Source of the DNA: Rhynchonema sp. JSB1_4
Lineage: Eukaryota > Nematoda > Chromadorea > Monhysterida > Xyalidae
DNA: 64,000 nt
Assembly (NCBI GenBank): GCA_030248065.1
Contig: JASAMV010001506.1
Span: forward strand, 62,001-126,000
Reading direction: 5' to 3'
Shown here: positions 26,801-38,485 of the stretch, in pieces
Layout of the letters: the number at the start of each line of letters is the position of its first letter
How positions within the stretch are numbered: position 1 is the first letter of the stretch
Notes under the pieces: generated by a model
Seen by the model: the letters and a program-made list of their open reading frames with translations, nothing else
Database searches by the model: none
Told to the model about the DNA's origin: nothing
Translations under genes and position numbers: made by a program

Positions 26801-28931
26801 ATCTAGATATGAAACGGCGGCACCCATACCACGTTTGCTCGTGTGTACCCCGTCCGATCTGGCAGGCTAAGCAGTGTTTGGCCTGGTTAGTTCTGGGATC
26901 AACCCCCAGCGGACGGAGCAACATCAAAGTGGTGTCGTGGGCAGAGTTGGGCAAAAAAACGACGGCGTTTTTTCGCAAAAAACGACGTTTTTTTAAAAAA
27001 AAAACGCCTGGGTCGTTTTTCGTTTTTTTAAGTCCTGAATTTCCCTGATTTTCCCTGTTTTGTCAGGGAAAGTACCCTGATTATCAAGGAAAACCAATTT
27101 TTTGTCCCATTTTTTTAAAAAAATTTTCGACCAATTTTTACTTCGTCGAGATACTGTACGTCGATATACGGAGTTTGACTTTCAGTGATGACCCCGGCCA
27201 AAGTTGGTCCCACGATGCGGGTCTGATATGGGATCTTAGCAACTCGCTAGAAAAGGGTTGAAACCTGTTTATTTAGCCTCAGAACACATAGAATGACTTC
27301 ATTTAACCACGTTTTCTTCCCAACATGAGCGTTTTCCATTTTTTGGGGGCATATTTTGGTCATCTGGGCGTTTAAAAAAAACGTTTTTTTTAAAAAAAAC
27401 GTTTTTTTAAAAAAAACGATTTTTTGAAAAAAAAAGTTCTTTGCCCAACCATGGTCGTGGGTCAACCCAGCCTTCCATCCCTGAGAAGGGTCGGTAAATG
27501 GGAAGCGGCAGGCAATTGCTGCGGGTAACAGGTGCCCATTAGAGTCACCGGCAACGGGTTGTTGGTAGGTCCCTCGCGGAGCCTAAATTCTGCGGAACGC
27601 CTTTACCTTTACCTTTATGAAACACTGATGACTTGGTGCACTTCCCGGCTGTAAAAACGGATTGAACTGTGCAACCGTAACAGGCTGCACAACTTCTACA
27701 CTTGCTTGTTTATTTGTAAGTATTGTTGTTGTTGATTTGCACGTTTGAGCACCAGCTGATGCCAAATGCGCTTTGATGGAAGGCGACAACAGTGGCCTTG
27801 ACTTAATTCAGACAAAGCCGGTATCGCAAACTTGATAATGGAATCCTTACGGTCCAAGTCTGTCTTGGTCAAATGACCTGATTGAAGCCAAGTTTTTGTA
27901 ATCGGAGGGCGAGGCGGCACTCTGCACGGCTGTCCCACCCAACGATACGGCCTCTCACGACACAGGGAGGCCCGACCGGCGAGACTGACGACGGGGCGCG
28001 GCCACCTAAGCTTGAAACACGGTCGAACACTCAAAATCAACAAACAAACAACCTTCTCAAAAGGCCCCGCCGAGTGACGCTCGGTCCACTCCGGGGTTGC
28101 GAATCACGCTTCTTTCGACCACAGATCGATCCCACTCGTTGTTTCTCGATATCACGTTTATCAATACGGGTTAGCGCAGTCTCACAAAAAGGGAAACACA
28201 CACGAAAAACACAAGAGACAACCTAAAAGTCACCGAGCGAAGAATCTCTTCCTTTTCTTTCTGCCTCAGCCAGGGGAGGACTTTGTTCAAGCCGGCCACA
28301 TTTTGTCTTGCGTGTTTGCTGATGTCACCAAAATTCAGGCCGGCGTCAGCTTCGACTCCAGTTGGATCTGATCATATAAATCACACCGTTTTGATAGCGG
28401 TTAACGCCTTTTCCAGACACCCATCCCGGCGATCCCAGAGTCACAGCAATTAGAAGGACAGAAATGGACGCGATAAATGAAGAGCCGGTGGTGCAAGCCG
28501 TAACAGAGGAGTCACAGACATCCGTTGCTGACCCTGGTCACCTACTGGCCGAGCCTTTGACCTCGATGGTCACGTGGGACTCGGAGCTAAATTGTGAGTT
28601 CATGTAAATAAATGGTGAATACGCCAAACAGGCTGAAGTTGCAGTAGGTAATTCTTTTGCTCAATTTTTGCACTTTCTGACGGATTCGCACTGACGATGA
28701 CCTGGTGCACCATCCATCCGTGAGGAGTTGAACCACATATTGGTGAACTTGAGAAGTTTTCCAGCCCAATCATCACTCAACGCTCCGCGTGTCTGGCATC
28801 GTCTGTCGCGTCCCACCGCTCTGCCACCGGCACCACCTGACCCTGAATCAGCAAGCACAAATAATGATGAAGAGCCGATTGGTGATACGAACAGCTCGAT
28901 CAGTTTGTCGAGTTTTGGCGGCAAGGAGTGA
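20873..28931 (+). CDS. Gene C1: single-pass membrane protein with Kunitz-like and cysteine-rich modules
   Basis: Eighteen phase-consistent exons (818 residues): 20873-20960, 21285-21431, 21738-21932, 22160-22333, 23036-23170, 23319-23534, 23604-23687, 23899-24063, 24435-24599, 24845-24976, 25042-25141, 25212-25288, 25522-25671, 26002-26172, 26589-26659, 26729-26771, 28417-28593, 28765-28931. It begins with a signal peptide (MCFLNCLRLLMLITWSMAA) and a KR site. Lustrin-type cysteine-rich modules ending in CC(P) alternate with three Kunitz-like modules (cores RWYFDRMTGNCEAFFYRG, RWYFNNETQTCVPFTYHG, RYYMDANSGPCGTCRAFQYR). The first two lack the Cys2-Cys4 pair and the usual inhibitory loop, so protease inhibition is unlikely. 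Exons 4-7 encode a Pro/Thr-rich stalk. Exons 14 and 15 together encode the transmembrane helix (MIVLIACALLLLATSSVFLL), followed by a basic stop and a tail of about 140 residues rich in Ser, Pro and Glu. Probably a cuticle, adhesion or receptor-like surface protein. Confidence 0.85.
26816..27615 (+). mobile_element. 5S rRNA-derived SINE interrupted by a hAT-like element, copy 1
   Basis: The 5' part (CGGCACCCATACCACG, then CGTCCGATCT, AAGCAGTGTT, GGCCTGGTTAGTTCTGGGAT) matches conserved segments of eukaryotic 5S rRNA, including the internal RNA polymerase III control region. The body continues after the inserted hAT element and ends in a CCTTTA-type simple tail. TATGAAAC flanks both ends (26808-26815 and 27616-27623), a target-site duplication. 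Without the hAT insertion the SINE is about 280 bp. It lies in C1 intron 16; the matching intron of C3 has no insertion. Confidence 0.8.
26942..27453. mobile_element. hAT-like MITE, copy in C1 intron 16
   Basis: It starts CAGAGTTGGGCAAA and ends TTTGCCCAACCATG, inverted ends of the same family as the elements at 35191 and 51016. It is bounded by an exact 8-bp duplication GTCGTGGG (26934-26941, 27454-27461), the hallmark of hAT elements. The interior is A/T-tract rich (runs of A and T separated by ACG) with no transposase. It inserted into the SINE. Confidence 0.85.
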
Positions 28932-29996
28932 AACATCAGCGAGCTAAACGTGTACCGCGTCACTTTAAAAAAACTGCAGTAATTTGAAAGAAATGCTGTT
29001 TCTTTTTAATGCGCGTTGTCGCATATTTGTTCAGCTTTTTTATGTTTGAAAACTGAAACCATGCTGATAAACAACATTTGCCCCGGGTCGTGCTATAATA
29101 TCAATGAATCTGGCGGAAAACATTATAATTTTGCACGGACAGGCGGACCAGAACGACGTACCCGATCCCCAAGTTTGGCTTCATTGATGCCGGCCAGAAT
29201 TCTTAAGAAACACGGTGTTGTGTATAATATTTCCAAGCCAGTTTGAATGATATTAACCGATTGACTTATGTATTTTGTGAGAGAACAACTTTTGGCGTAA
29301 GTCATCGTGGGTAAATTTGTGACAGGAGTCAACAACACGTCATGATCACATCGCAGAGCGCCCTTTTTTCGCAATTTTTGTGGAATAAGAATGAAAAGTC
29401 GAAATCATGGTTCGCAGAAGGAGGCATTGAACGTGGAGCGTAACCAGAATTCCGATCCCGAAAGTAAAACTCCATTATGGTCGTGTGACAAATTGAGCGC
29501 AAAAAATCTGGCGCACGATGGTAACGAGACTCTACTGTATTTCTTCGAGATTAGGCGCTTTTTTTGCGATATGCGCGAAAATATGACTGGCTATGATACA
29601 TGCGTTGCGTGTACGGTGTCACAGAGAGTAGATTTTATGTATCGCGCGCAATGCTCGCAAAAAGTTTGACCTAACACACATGACTAAAGTTCACGGTTTG
29701 CTGTCACTACGTTTCGCGAAAAAAGCTGTATGACGCTGGCGAAAGTTACTAATCATATCAGCATTACCGGGAGAAATAAATGAGACGTAAATCGAGAAAA
29801 CGTGGTAAAGGTAAGAGTGGATTAAATTATCATCAGTGGATTTGCGTTTTATCGTTGGTAACCCGTATGTAATCTTTGATCCGATAAATTCGCTCACTTT
29901 ATTACCGTTAGATCAGTTTGGCTTTGATTACAGTTTCTGAGTAATCTCTAGAAGTTATTCACAGATTTGTATTTTGGGTGTCATATTTCTGAGAAA
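28932..29996. other. C1-D1 intergenic region
   Basis: It should contain the C1 3' region and the D1 promoter. A 92-codon plus frame at 29391-29669 is preserved in the second unit (42887-43165), but the units are nearly identical throughout so this is no evidence of coding, and the corresponding third copy near 56.6 kb is disrupted. No RNA gene or repeat seen. Confidence 0.45.
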
Positions 29997-32900
29997 ATGT
30001 ATTGCACTAGTCAATTTTGGACCGAACTGTGCCTGAGCGCCAGCTTGTTTCTGCTAGCTAGAGCTTGTCAAAGAACGGTCATCAGACAAGCGGTGGGCGG
30101 CGCAAACCATGCAAGTTGGTTTTCATACGTTTCTCATAACCTCTCTTCACACAGTTCGTGTTGAATTATACCTCATTCTACATGACCTATTAGTACTCGA
30201 ACTGCTTTTACCTGCCTAATGCCCTCCTTATGCTGACGGGTCCTCCATTTTGCTGTGCAGTGTGCACAATTATAGTCCGATCTGTGTTGACAACTAGGTT
30301 GAGACATGGATATCTATACAACGAAAACAGGAAGACGTATGTATGTGTGTATGAATGTATGTGTGTTTGTGGCCCCCTCCCTCGGAAGGGCGGACGGGTC
30401 AATTTTCACGGGTAGCTTTGGGTATGCTAACGGGTCTTCGGGGGGGGGGGGGCACGGCACGGGCGCGGCGCTGTAGCCGGGCCGTAGGCACGGGTCCCGT
30501 CTAGTATAAGCCTATAATGTATAACTTTAGTTGGAGAACCTGTTAATTTAGGGTCCTCAACTTGGTATGCAAAAACTGAAGAAAAAACAACTTTATTCAA
30601 TATTTTCTATTACCAGCCTGCGGTGCGGTAAGTACAACAGCAGTGGACGCACATGCCATCAATCCATTCGTGTTTTATGAAGAGACGAATTTGGATGGAT
30701 CCCATTATTCTGGCACGCATGCATACGTCACTTGTCCGGGAATGAGAGTGACCAGATTGTTATATGAGCAAAATAGTTGGTTTACAGCTTGAGTTGGTCA
30801 AATTTTGAAAAACCAGATGAAAGTTGACAAGAAAACTTCACTTTCAGCCTTCAAGATGTACTCGGGCATGCAGGTTCTGTCGTGCGTTGACGGAACGTGG
30901 AAAATCGGCAATGACAACTTTGACCCACTGTCGTGTGCTTATGGTAGGATTTGGGTCTCGCACTGGTTGCTGTCATGCCAGATCTTTGAAGCTGCAAATC
31001 AGTCCATTTTTTAGTTTTGTAATCATTCTCAAATTTCTATAATTCAGCGTGCAAAGATCTGCTGGAAGACGAGACAACGGACATCGCATACACACAGGGC
31101 CACATCATTGACGGATGTCGACTGTCATTGCCTGGAACTAGGGTTAGTTCGGGGATCGGTGTCGGATTTCGCCACCTCATTGATTCGCTGTCGACTGTCG
31201 GCCGACACATCGTCTAAATGTCGGATGTCGGATGTTGGCAGGTCTCAACAACGGTCGGTTGTCAGCGTCGGGAATCATTCCGGTCGCTCACGACTCTCCC
31301 TTCCCCCGTTTTGGCCAAATTTACAAATTGTTGGAAGTGATCATTTTGCAAACTACGAAACAACATTCGCGCTTCAGGCATCCGTGCAATGTCGCGATCC
31401 AGTTGGCACGAACGGTCTGGTGGATTTGTTCCAAGGCGTTGACGCCAACGCGCAACTGGTGTCCGGACCTGTCACCCTGACCTGTTCATCACAAGGACAA
31501 TGGTTGACGACCGGCAACACTGCTGTCACGCAGTACACATGCTACACACGTTAGTTATGTGCATAATTGGTTGATTGCCACGCATCCGTTTTCCAAAACG
31601 GTAATTTAAAAGGGGACATTATTTGGCATTATTCTATGAGTCGTGCACCATGTATTCGGTTGCCCGCCCGTTTCGACCTGGTCTCGCAGAGGTGGGCGGT
31701 GCACCAGGGAGCACTTTCTAATTGTACGATAAAAACTTACAATTTGTAGCCATGCGAATCCACTTTCCACAAAAATTTTGCATGCAGTTACAATTTTTGT
31801 CACTGATGCACTAGAGCTGAAAATGTTTCAACGGCACGATTTTCTCAGGCAACCATGAAAGCGCGTGTTTGTAAAATTTTTTTCCAATAAATTGCTTCTA
31901 GACGTGATAAACATTATTTAAAATCGGGCCCGCATCAAATAATGGATAAACAATCAATTGTATCGAGTTGTGCCCGGTCCCACCGGTGTGCATCCAGCGG
32001 CAATTTTTCTCTTTCTCTCAATACGAGTTAATATAGTAAATTTATAATTTCGTTGCCTCATACACTTTTACAGACGCAGGGAAACTACGGTTCGAAGTCG
32101 AGGCAGGCAACAAGCTCAACACACAGTCAACAAGCCACGCAGCTAGCTCGTGTGCGTTTCGAATGTTTCAGTCAGTGGTTAATAAAAAAATTTTTTTATT
32201 CAAACCCCATTTTTTAAAAAAAAAATTTTTTTTTTAATTTAAAAAAAAATTTTTTTATTCCAGCCAAAAACTGCCCGAAACGAAAAAAATGAGCGCTAAA
32301 GAAAAAAAATAGTGGCATTTTTCTTCCATAACGTGTGGTAAGTGCATATAAAGCACTCACGACACGAAAACAATACTAAACAATGGTCAATGAGTACCAA
32401 CAGTAGTCAGGTACACACCCGTACACTTCCCCCACGTGGTGTGGGTGCCTTCGTGTGGCTTTGTGACACTTAAGACGGCAAATTTGGGTGAAACTATTGC
32501 CTCTTGGTACACGACCAATGCAAATATGTGACAAACAGTGTAAATATAGAGTGAATATCACACCGAATCACTGTTTTCGGGTCTGTTGCATGGATAAATG
32601 CATGACCACCCAGTCACATGTACATGTGTAATCATATGAGAGGCCATGTGAGTGTGTGCACTATGTCTAGATGCCACAAAACAACGATTATGGCACCCAA
32701 TACACTCATGGTAGGGTCGGGTGATGTTAACAGAAGCAATTTTTATGCAAAAAATAGCACTTTTAGAGCAAAAAAATAGAGAAATTTTCGAATTTTGAAA
32801 TAATAAAAAAAAAATTTTTTTAACTTTTGGAACGAATTTTTTTTTAAAAAAAATTTTTTTTTTAATAAAAAAAAAATTTTTTTTTAAAAAAACCACTGGT

Positions 32901-33751
32901 TTCAGTCACACAAGCTGTGTGGCTTGTTGACTATATGTGCGTTGAGCTTGTTGCCTGCCTCGACTTCGAACGGGAGTTTTCCTGCGTCTGTAGGAATGCA
33001 TGAGGCAACGAAATTAGAAACTTACTATACATACAAAATTTTCTTTTGTAGCTGCTGGATACAATTGTATTACTCACAATTGTAACTCCGTGAAACGACT
33101 TTTTTGCCTGGTTAGCAAATTGTACGTTTTTTCTGTGAGATCTTACAATTGGTTTGAAATAGAAAGTGCTCCCAGGTCAAGGTCAGTATGCACCAGGTAT
33201 TGATAGCCACGGGACCCAGGAAAGCAGCACGGGATGGTCTTACATACATATGCTCGCCTGAAACGTCACTGCATGTCAGTCTCACCCTCACTCACCATTA
33301 ATCGGTGTCCTGTTCTTGGTTTCAGGGTGCGTCGAGCCAGCCGTGGTGTCCGGTGGTGCCCTTACGTCCCGAGTGAATCCATTGTTCATGGGTTTCCTGG
33401 ACCTGGGAGTAGTGTCTGTGCCACACAACACGCTCGACACTTGGGAACCGTCCCAAAATGGCAACGCCGGAACCGCAGTGATTCCGTGCCCGGACGACGC
33501 GGCGGGCGGCAGTGCCAAGGACTTTTCCATATTCTACGCGGATGGCACTTCAAACGTACGTGTATAGTGTACTTTATATCTGTTTCATATATAGGCAAGA
33601 CCAGTGGTGCAAAAGAGATGGTGTATTTTCGGTTTTCTAGGTGGAATTGGACTCTCAAACGTTGAATGTGCAATGCAAAGATGGCTTGTGGCTGTTTTTG
33701 GATGGTCCGTCACCGGGAAAGTATTTGAGTAAATTCAGATGCGAAAACTAG
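29997..33751 (+). CDS. Gene D1: secreted protein with three C6-like modules
   Basis: Seven phase-consistent exons (326 residues): 29997-30114, 30617-30775, 30848-30943, 31048-31142, 31378-31549, 33326-33555, 33641-33751. The N-terminus (MYCTSQFWTELCLSASLFLL) looks like a signal sequence ending near ARAC. Three repeats each show a first Cys, then Cys-Pro or Cys-Arg, then a Cys-x-D/S-G-x-W element (SCVDGTWKIG, TCSSQGQWLTT, QCKDGLWLFL), then a terminal Cys. That pattern resembles the nematode C6 domain, an extracellular module of unknown function; Sushi-like folds are an alternative. Donors are unusual: introns 1 and 2 start GTTGGT. It lies downstream of C1 in the same orientation, about 1.07 kb away. 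Confidence 0.85.
32034..33027. mobile_element. Inverted-repeat element in D1 intron 5, TA-flanked
   Basis: Unit 2 lacks this block: there GAGTTAATA runs straight into CATACAAAATTTTC, giving an exact empty site. The insert begins TAGTAAATTT and ends AAACTTACTA with TA on each side, consistent with a Tc1/mariner-type target. Its arms (over 100 bp) are imperfect inverted repeats sharing TTCGTTGCCTCAT, GACGCAGG and TCGAGGCAGGCAACAAGCTC. The core has long alternating A and T tracts. No transposase is visible. Internal sequence at 32625-32735 recurs at the right end of the window. Confidence 0.75.
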
Positions 33752-34289
33752 TCGGGTTAGTTTTACCTATGCATATGAAACTGCAAGGCAATGTGTTTTA
33801 AAGACAGACTGATGGTCATTTCTGAAGCTCAGCTTTTCGTGCAGGAGTGTTCCCGAAATTTTGAACCGCACGTGTGACAGCAAAATTGTTCGATTTGGGT
33901 ATTCTCACATTCTCTCTTCTTTTCATTGTTATGGTGCATACTCTTTTTTACTTTTTATTTTATTTATTTATTTATTTTATTTACTTCAGCAAAATTCTAA
34001 GATCACGGTTGTGGATAATCATGCCAAATGTATATACTGTGCATATGTATCGTAACCACACGTCATCAGTGCAGCTTTGTATAAGTAGACTGCTTTCAAA
34101 TACAGTTTAGTTTCTGATCGCTAGTATGGTCGCAATTTGCCATAACAATAAAAGTCAGTGGTAAAATGCAACGAAGCGATGTTGTTGTTGAACGACACCG
34201 ATTCAAAAGTTGAATGAAGCGACGAACATTCAGCCTGTGCGTGTTGAGTGCCATGAGCTGGCGGATTGCCTATAAAAAGAAACAGACAA
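33752..34289. other. D1-C2 intergenic region
   Basis: It contains a (TTTA)n-rich tract near 33950-33985 and should hold the D1 3' end and any C2 promoter. The unit 2 copy carries a 912-bp TA-flanked insertion here. A plus frame from 34214 overlaps the C2 start in another frame and encodes MKRRTFSLCVLSAMSWRIA; it does not join exon 2 in phase. Confidence 0.45.
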
Positions 34290-35190
34290 ATGTGCTTTCT
34301 GAATTGCCTCCGCCTGTTGATGCTCATAACTTGGTCAATGGCCGCCGAAAGGACCAAACGCCAAGAGTCGGAGCTGTCGTGAGTAGTCATAATCTGCAAG
34401 TTTGAAATTCTGCATCAAGAACTTTGAAGTTATTAATGGAAAGGATTCACTTTTTGCGGCAATCAACGATCAACTGAAAAGTGACATCCTTCCGGTGGTG
34501 ATAGAGACTGGTAACTTCTTCCTTCTTCCAACCGCAAGTTCTGGATACCGATCACGTCAAATAGTTACACTGGGACAATGCTCTTGGGAGAAACGTTTCA
34601 CACGCGTTGCCTGATCAGTGAAGCGCATTATGCGTGTATTACCTACAGCTGTCAGGTGACTGCAAGCTACTCAACACAGGAGTCTAACGTTGCTGGAATA
34701 AAACTCAGATTGCTGCGCGAACTTGCGTACGGATGAGGCAACGCGTTTGAAAAGTCTCTCCAGAGTATTCTCCAGCGTACAACAATGTACAATCTCTTTA
34801 CACCATTATTACCACACTCATTAAGTGAAACGTACAGTAAATGAAAATAACTGATCAAACGCCTTCACAATTGGCAGTGTACCTTTACGCGATCCCGACC
34901 AGCCCCTGTCCATATGGCCAGCCCCTTAGTCGATGCGACTATTACTTGGAGAGTCCGGGTCCCGCCAATCATTGGTGTCAAACTGGCAGCTACAGTGCTG
35001 AGATGAACTGTTGTCCGATTTTGAGTTGGTTGTTCTTGGTATTTTTCCTCGTTTTAATTTTTTAGCAGCTCACTGGCTGCTACATGTACTGTACATATAT
35101 ATGTAGGTCGTCAATGCAGCCGGAAAATCCGCGAAAAACTTTCCGTCAATTAATGGCTGTGTGAGGGACCTCATATTCGTGGTCAGTAAC

Positions 35191-35702
35191 CAGGGTTGGG
35201 CAAAAAAAACGACGGCGTCTTTTCCTTAAAAAAAACGACGTTTTTTTTAAAAACGCCTGGGTCGTTTTTCGTTTTTTTTAAATCCTGAATTTCCTTGATT
35301 TTCCCTGATTTTTTAGGGAAAGTACCCTGATTATGAAGGAAAAATCAATTTCTTGTCCCATTTTTTTCAAAAAAATTTCGACCAATTTTTACTTTGTCGA
35401 GATACGTCGATATACGGAGTTGAGTGAATCAGTGATGACCCCGGCCAAAGTTGGTCCCACGATGCGGGTCTGATATGGGATCTTAGCAACTCGCTAGAAA
35501 AGGGTTGAAACCCGTTTATTTTGCCTCAGAACACATAGAATTACTTCATTTAACCAGGTTTTCTTCCCAACATGAGCGTTTTCCAATTTTTTTGGAGGCA
35601 TATTTTGGTCATCTGGGCGTTTTAAAAAAACGTTTTTTAAAAAAACGTTTTTTTTAAAAAAACGATTTTTTTGAAAAAAAAAACATTTTTTGCCCAACCC
35701 TG
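35191..35702. mobile_element. hAT-like MITE in C2 intron 2
   Basis: The termini are perfect 17-bp inverted repeats, CAGGGTTGGGCAAAAAA at the left and its complement at the right. Flanks TCAGTAAC (35183-35190) and TCGGTAAC (35703-35710) are an 8-bp duplication with one mismatch; the unit 2 copy has exact TCAGTAAC on both sides. C1 has no insertion at the equivalent site near 21526. Confidence 0.88.
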
Positions 35703-36406
35703 TCGGTAACTACATATAAGTATAGGCACCTCGAAGCCAACATTATCGGCCACCACGCATGAACAAAAAACCCGCTTGCACAGCACCATTCAATCCAAGA
35801 TTATTCTGAAGCTTCTCGAAAGTCTCTTGCGAATATCTCAATTGAGTTATCATGCCGTCGGTGCGTCCTTTAGGCGTACTCTATGGACTGGAAGCATTAT
35901 CAGCAGTCCACCACATTCGCTTGCAGATTCCGGCTTTCCCTGTTCGGGACCCCGCGACCCCGGCGAGGGCCAGTTCCGTCTGACACGATGGCATTTCGAC
36001 CGCATGACGGGCAACTGCGAGGCGTTCTTCTGCGGCGGATACAAGGGCAACGCGAACAATTATCCGACACAGTGTTCAAGAATCAGTTTGGTGAGTTTTG
36101 GGCTAATCATGTGGCCATCCTGGTGCAAAGGTCGTGGCGCTTGTGGCACGCGTAACATCCGAGCACGCAATGACCTGATTTTCTGCCAGTCTGCCGATTG
36201 AAACACCAAATAAAAACTTTGATTGATATGTTTCATTCATGGAATCAAAATGAGCAGCATACCGCGAGGTTTTCTGCAAGCAGAGAGCAATGAAACATCA
36301 AACCAATTTCAGAACGTTTCTATTTTGGATCAGCTTTCTTGGACACGGCCTACCCATATGGAGTCCCACCAGACCCAGGAGTCGTTCTGCCCAACCCCGT
36401 CACCCA

Positions 36407-37065
36407 ACGGCACGAAATGCACAGGCTAGTCCGACAATTAACATCACAAAATATACAGGCTAGTCCCCCGACAAACGAGCAAGACTGACAGGCAAGGGCG
36501 ATCTCCGTCGACGCGTTGCGTCGCCGTCGATGCCCTTGAGTGTCAACACATGACGTGACTAATATGCCTAATCACTAAGCACACTGCCTGGATTGGTTAG
36601 TCACCAACTAACGGCACGAAATGCACAGGCTAGTCCGACAATTAACGTCAAAAAATATACAGGCTGGTCCCCCGACCAACGGGCAAGACTGACGGGCAAG
36701 GGCGATCTCCGTCGACGCGTTGCGTCGCCGTCGATGCCCTTGAGTGTCAATACAAGACATGACTAAAATCGCTAAACACAAAACGCACAGGCTGGATTGG
36801 TTAGTCCAACAACTAACGGCACGAAATGCACAGGCTAGTCCGACAATTAACGTCATAAAACACAGATTGGACAGGCTGTTGATTGACTGTACACAATACA
36901 ACATTGGAAGTACTGGCTGGACTGGACTCACAAAACACACAGGATAGTCCCTCAACTAACATCACAAAACACAGGCTGGACAGGCTACTCATCCAACTAA
37001 CGGGCAAAAGCGATCTCCGTCGGCTCGCTGCGTCGCCGTCGATAGCACTTGGCAAAATAGAAATT
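36407..37065. repeat. ~204-bp tandem repeat replacing C exons
   Basis: GGCACGAAATGCACAGGCTA recurs at 36409, 36613 and 36818. Each unit also carries AGGGCGATCTCCGTCGACGC followed by GTTGCGTCGCCGTCGATGCC, an inverted-repeat hairpin. The block begins precisely where C2 exon 4 loses similarity to C1. It is copied at 52272-52930. Confidence 0.85.
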
Positions 37066-37589
37066 ATCCATGATTTGCCTTCTTAATTTCATAAAAAGAC
37101 TCGGCTTCAATCAGAAAGCCATAACTTTACGAATCCCGCACCAAATAAAACAAACAAGAATGCACAGCATGATCACGCGTGAGAAAAAGCACACATAATA
37201 ATAAACTTTCACACGCGCAACTTTCCCACGGGGGATTAACAAAGCTTATCACAACAATCGGCTAAGAGATTAGTGTCACGCGAAGAAATGGGTGCGCGGC
37301 AGTTGAAATCATGCGGTTATATGCACGAAATCGCTTATATCAATTCACGCACCTTTCACGAAATCGCTTACAACGACCACACATGCTTTTAAGTCCGACC
37401 TACGCTCGGGAATTCAAACTAACACATGTGAAACGATCCATTATTAGCATACTTTAAGTTTTAACGTGACTAACTCTCAAAACTGTCAAGCTGCAAACCA
37501 GCCACGCTCAATCCAACACAGCCGCCGCACACTTATTCGAAAACAATCAAACTATCACACAAAATCAACTGAATCCTGAATCGCACCCA

Positions 37590-38485
37590 AATTCCACCGT
37601 TTTTGGGTGACCCAAAAACCCGTTTTTATACGGTGGACCGATCTGAAAGTTTCACACTTCTTTGACCTGCAGACGTACTCTCAAAAACAATCAAAACATC
37701 GCTCAACGCAAACCACATTAAGCCGTGCCAACCTCGCAAACCTGAACTCGAACACAAATTTTACCATTTTTTGGGTGACCCAAAAGACGGTTTTTACAAG
37801 GGGGACCGATCTGAAATTTTCACACTTTTTTGACCTCCAGACGGACACTGAAAAACAATCGAAACATCGCTCAACACAGTCCACATTAAACCGCACTAAC
37901 CTCGCAAACCTGAACTCGAACAGAAATTTTACCACTTTTTGGGTGACCCAAAAACCGTTTTTTTACAAGGTGGACCGATCTGAAATTTTCATGGTTTTTT
38001 GACCTCCAGACGGACTCTGAAAAAACAATCGAAACATCGCTCAACACAAATCACATTAAACCGCGCCAACCTCGCAAACCTGAACTCAAACAGAAATTTT
38101 ACCACTTTTGGGTGACCCAAAAACCGGATTTTACAAGGTGGACCGATCTGAAATTTCCACACTTCATTAACCTCCAGACGGACTCACAAAAACAATCAAA
38201 ACACCACTCAACACAAACCACGTTAAACCGCGCCAACCTCGCGAACCTGAACTCGAACACAAATTTCACCGCTTTTCGGGTAACCCAAAAAAAACAGTTT
38301 TTACAGGGTGGACCGATCTGAACTTTTCACACTTCTTTGACCTCCAGACGGACTCTGAAAAACAGTAAAAACATCGCTCAACCCAAACCACATTAAACCG
38401 CGCCAACCTCGCAAACCTGAACTCGAACACTAATTTTACCACTTTTTGGGTGACCAAAAAACCCGTTTTTTACAGGGTGGACCAA
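37590..38485. repeat. ~168-bp tandem repeat
   Basis: The unit starts at TTTTGGGTGACCCAAAA, a palindrome, and recurs with GGGTGACCC-type starts at 37605, 37773, 37941, 38110, 38278 and 38448. It contains GGTGGACCGATCTGAAA, CCTCCAGACGGACTC and AACCTCGCAAACCTGAACTC. Because 168 is divisible by 3, long open frames appear on both strands; they are not genes. A diverged unit continues to about 38900. The copy in unit 2 is at 53450-54170 and is one unit shorter. Confidence 0.85.

Noticed and set aside
26816..26941. A 5S rRNA gene
   Set aside because: Only parts of 5S are preserved and the sequence continues into an unrelated body with a simple tail and target duplication, so it is a retroposon.
29391..29669. 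92-codon frame conserved at 42887
   Set aside because: Conservation simply reflects the nearly identical tandem units; the third, more diverged copy breaks it.
34214..34405. Frame starting MKRRTFSLC as an alternative start for C2 (and 50035 for C3)
   Set aside because: It reaches the exon 1 donor in a phase that does not join exon 2, and its sequence across exon 1 is out of frame with the conserved signal peptide.
37607..38457. Open frames of 84-131 codons in the 168-bp array
   Set aside because: The repeat length is a multiple of three, which keeps frames open by chance; both strands are equally open.
36409..38485. CRISPR-like array
   Set aside because: Units are 168-204 bp tandem repeats without unique spacers, in a eukaryotic intron-rich context.
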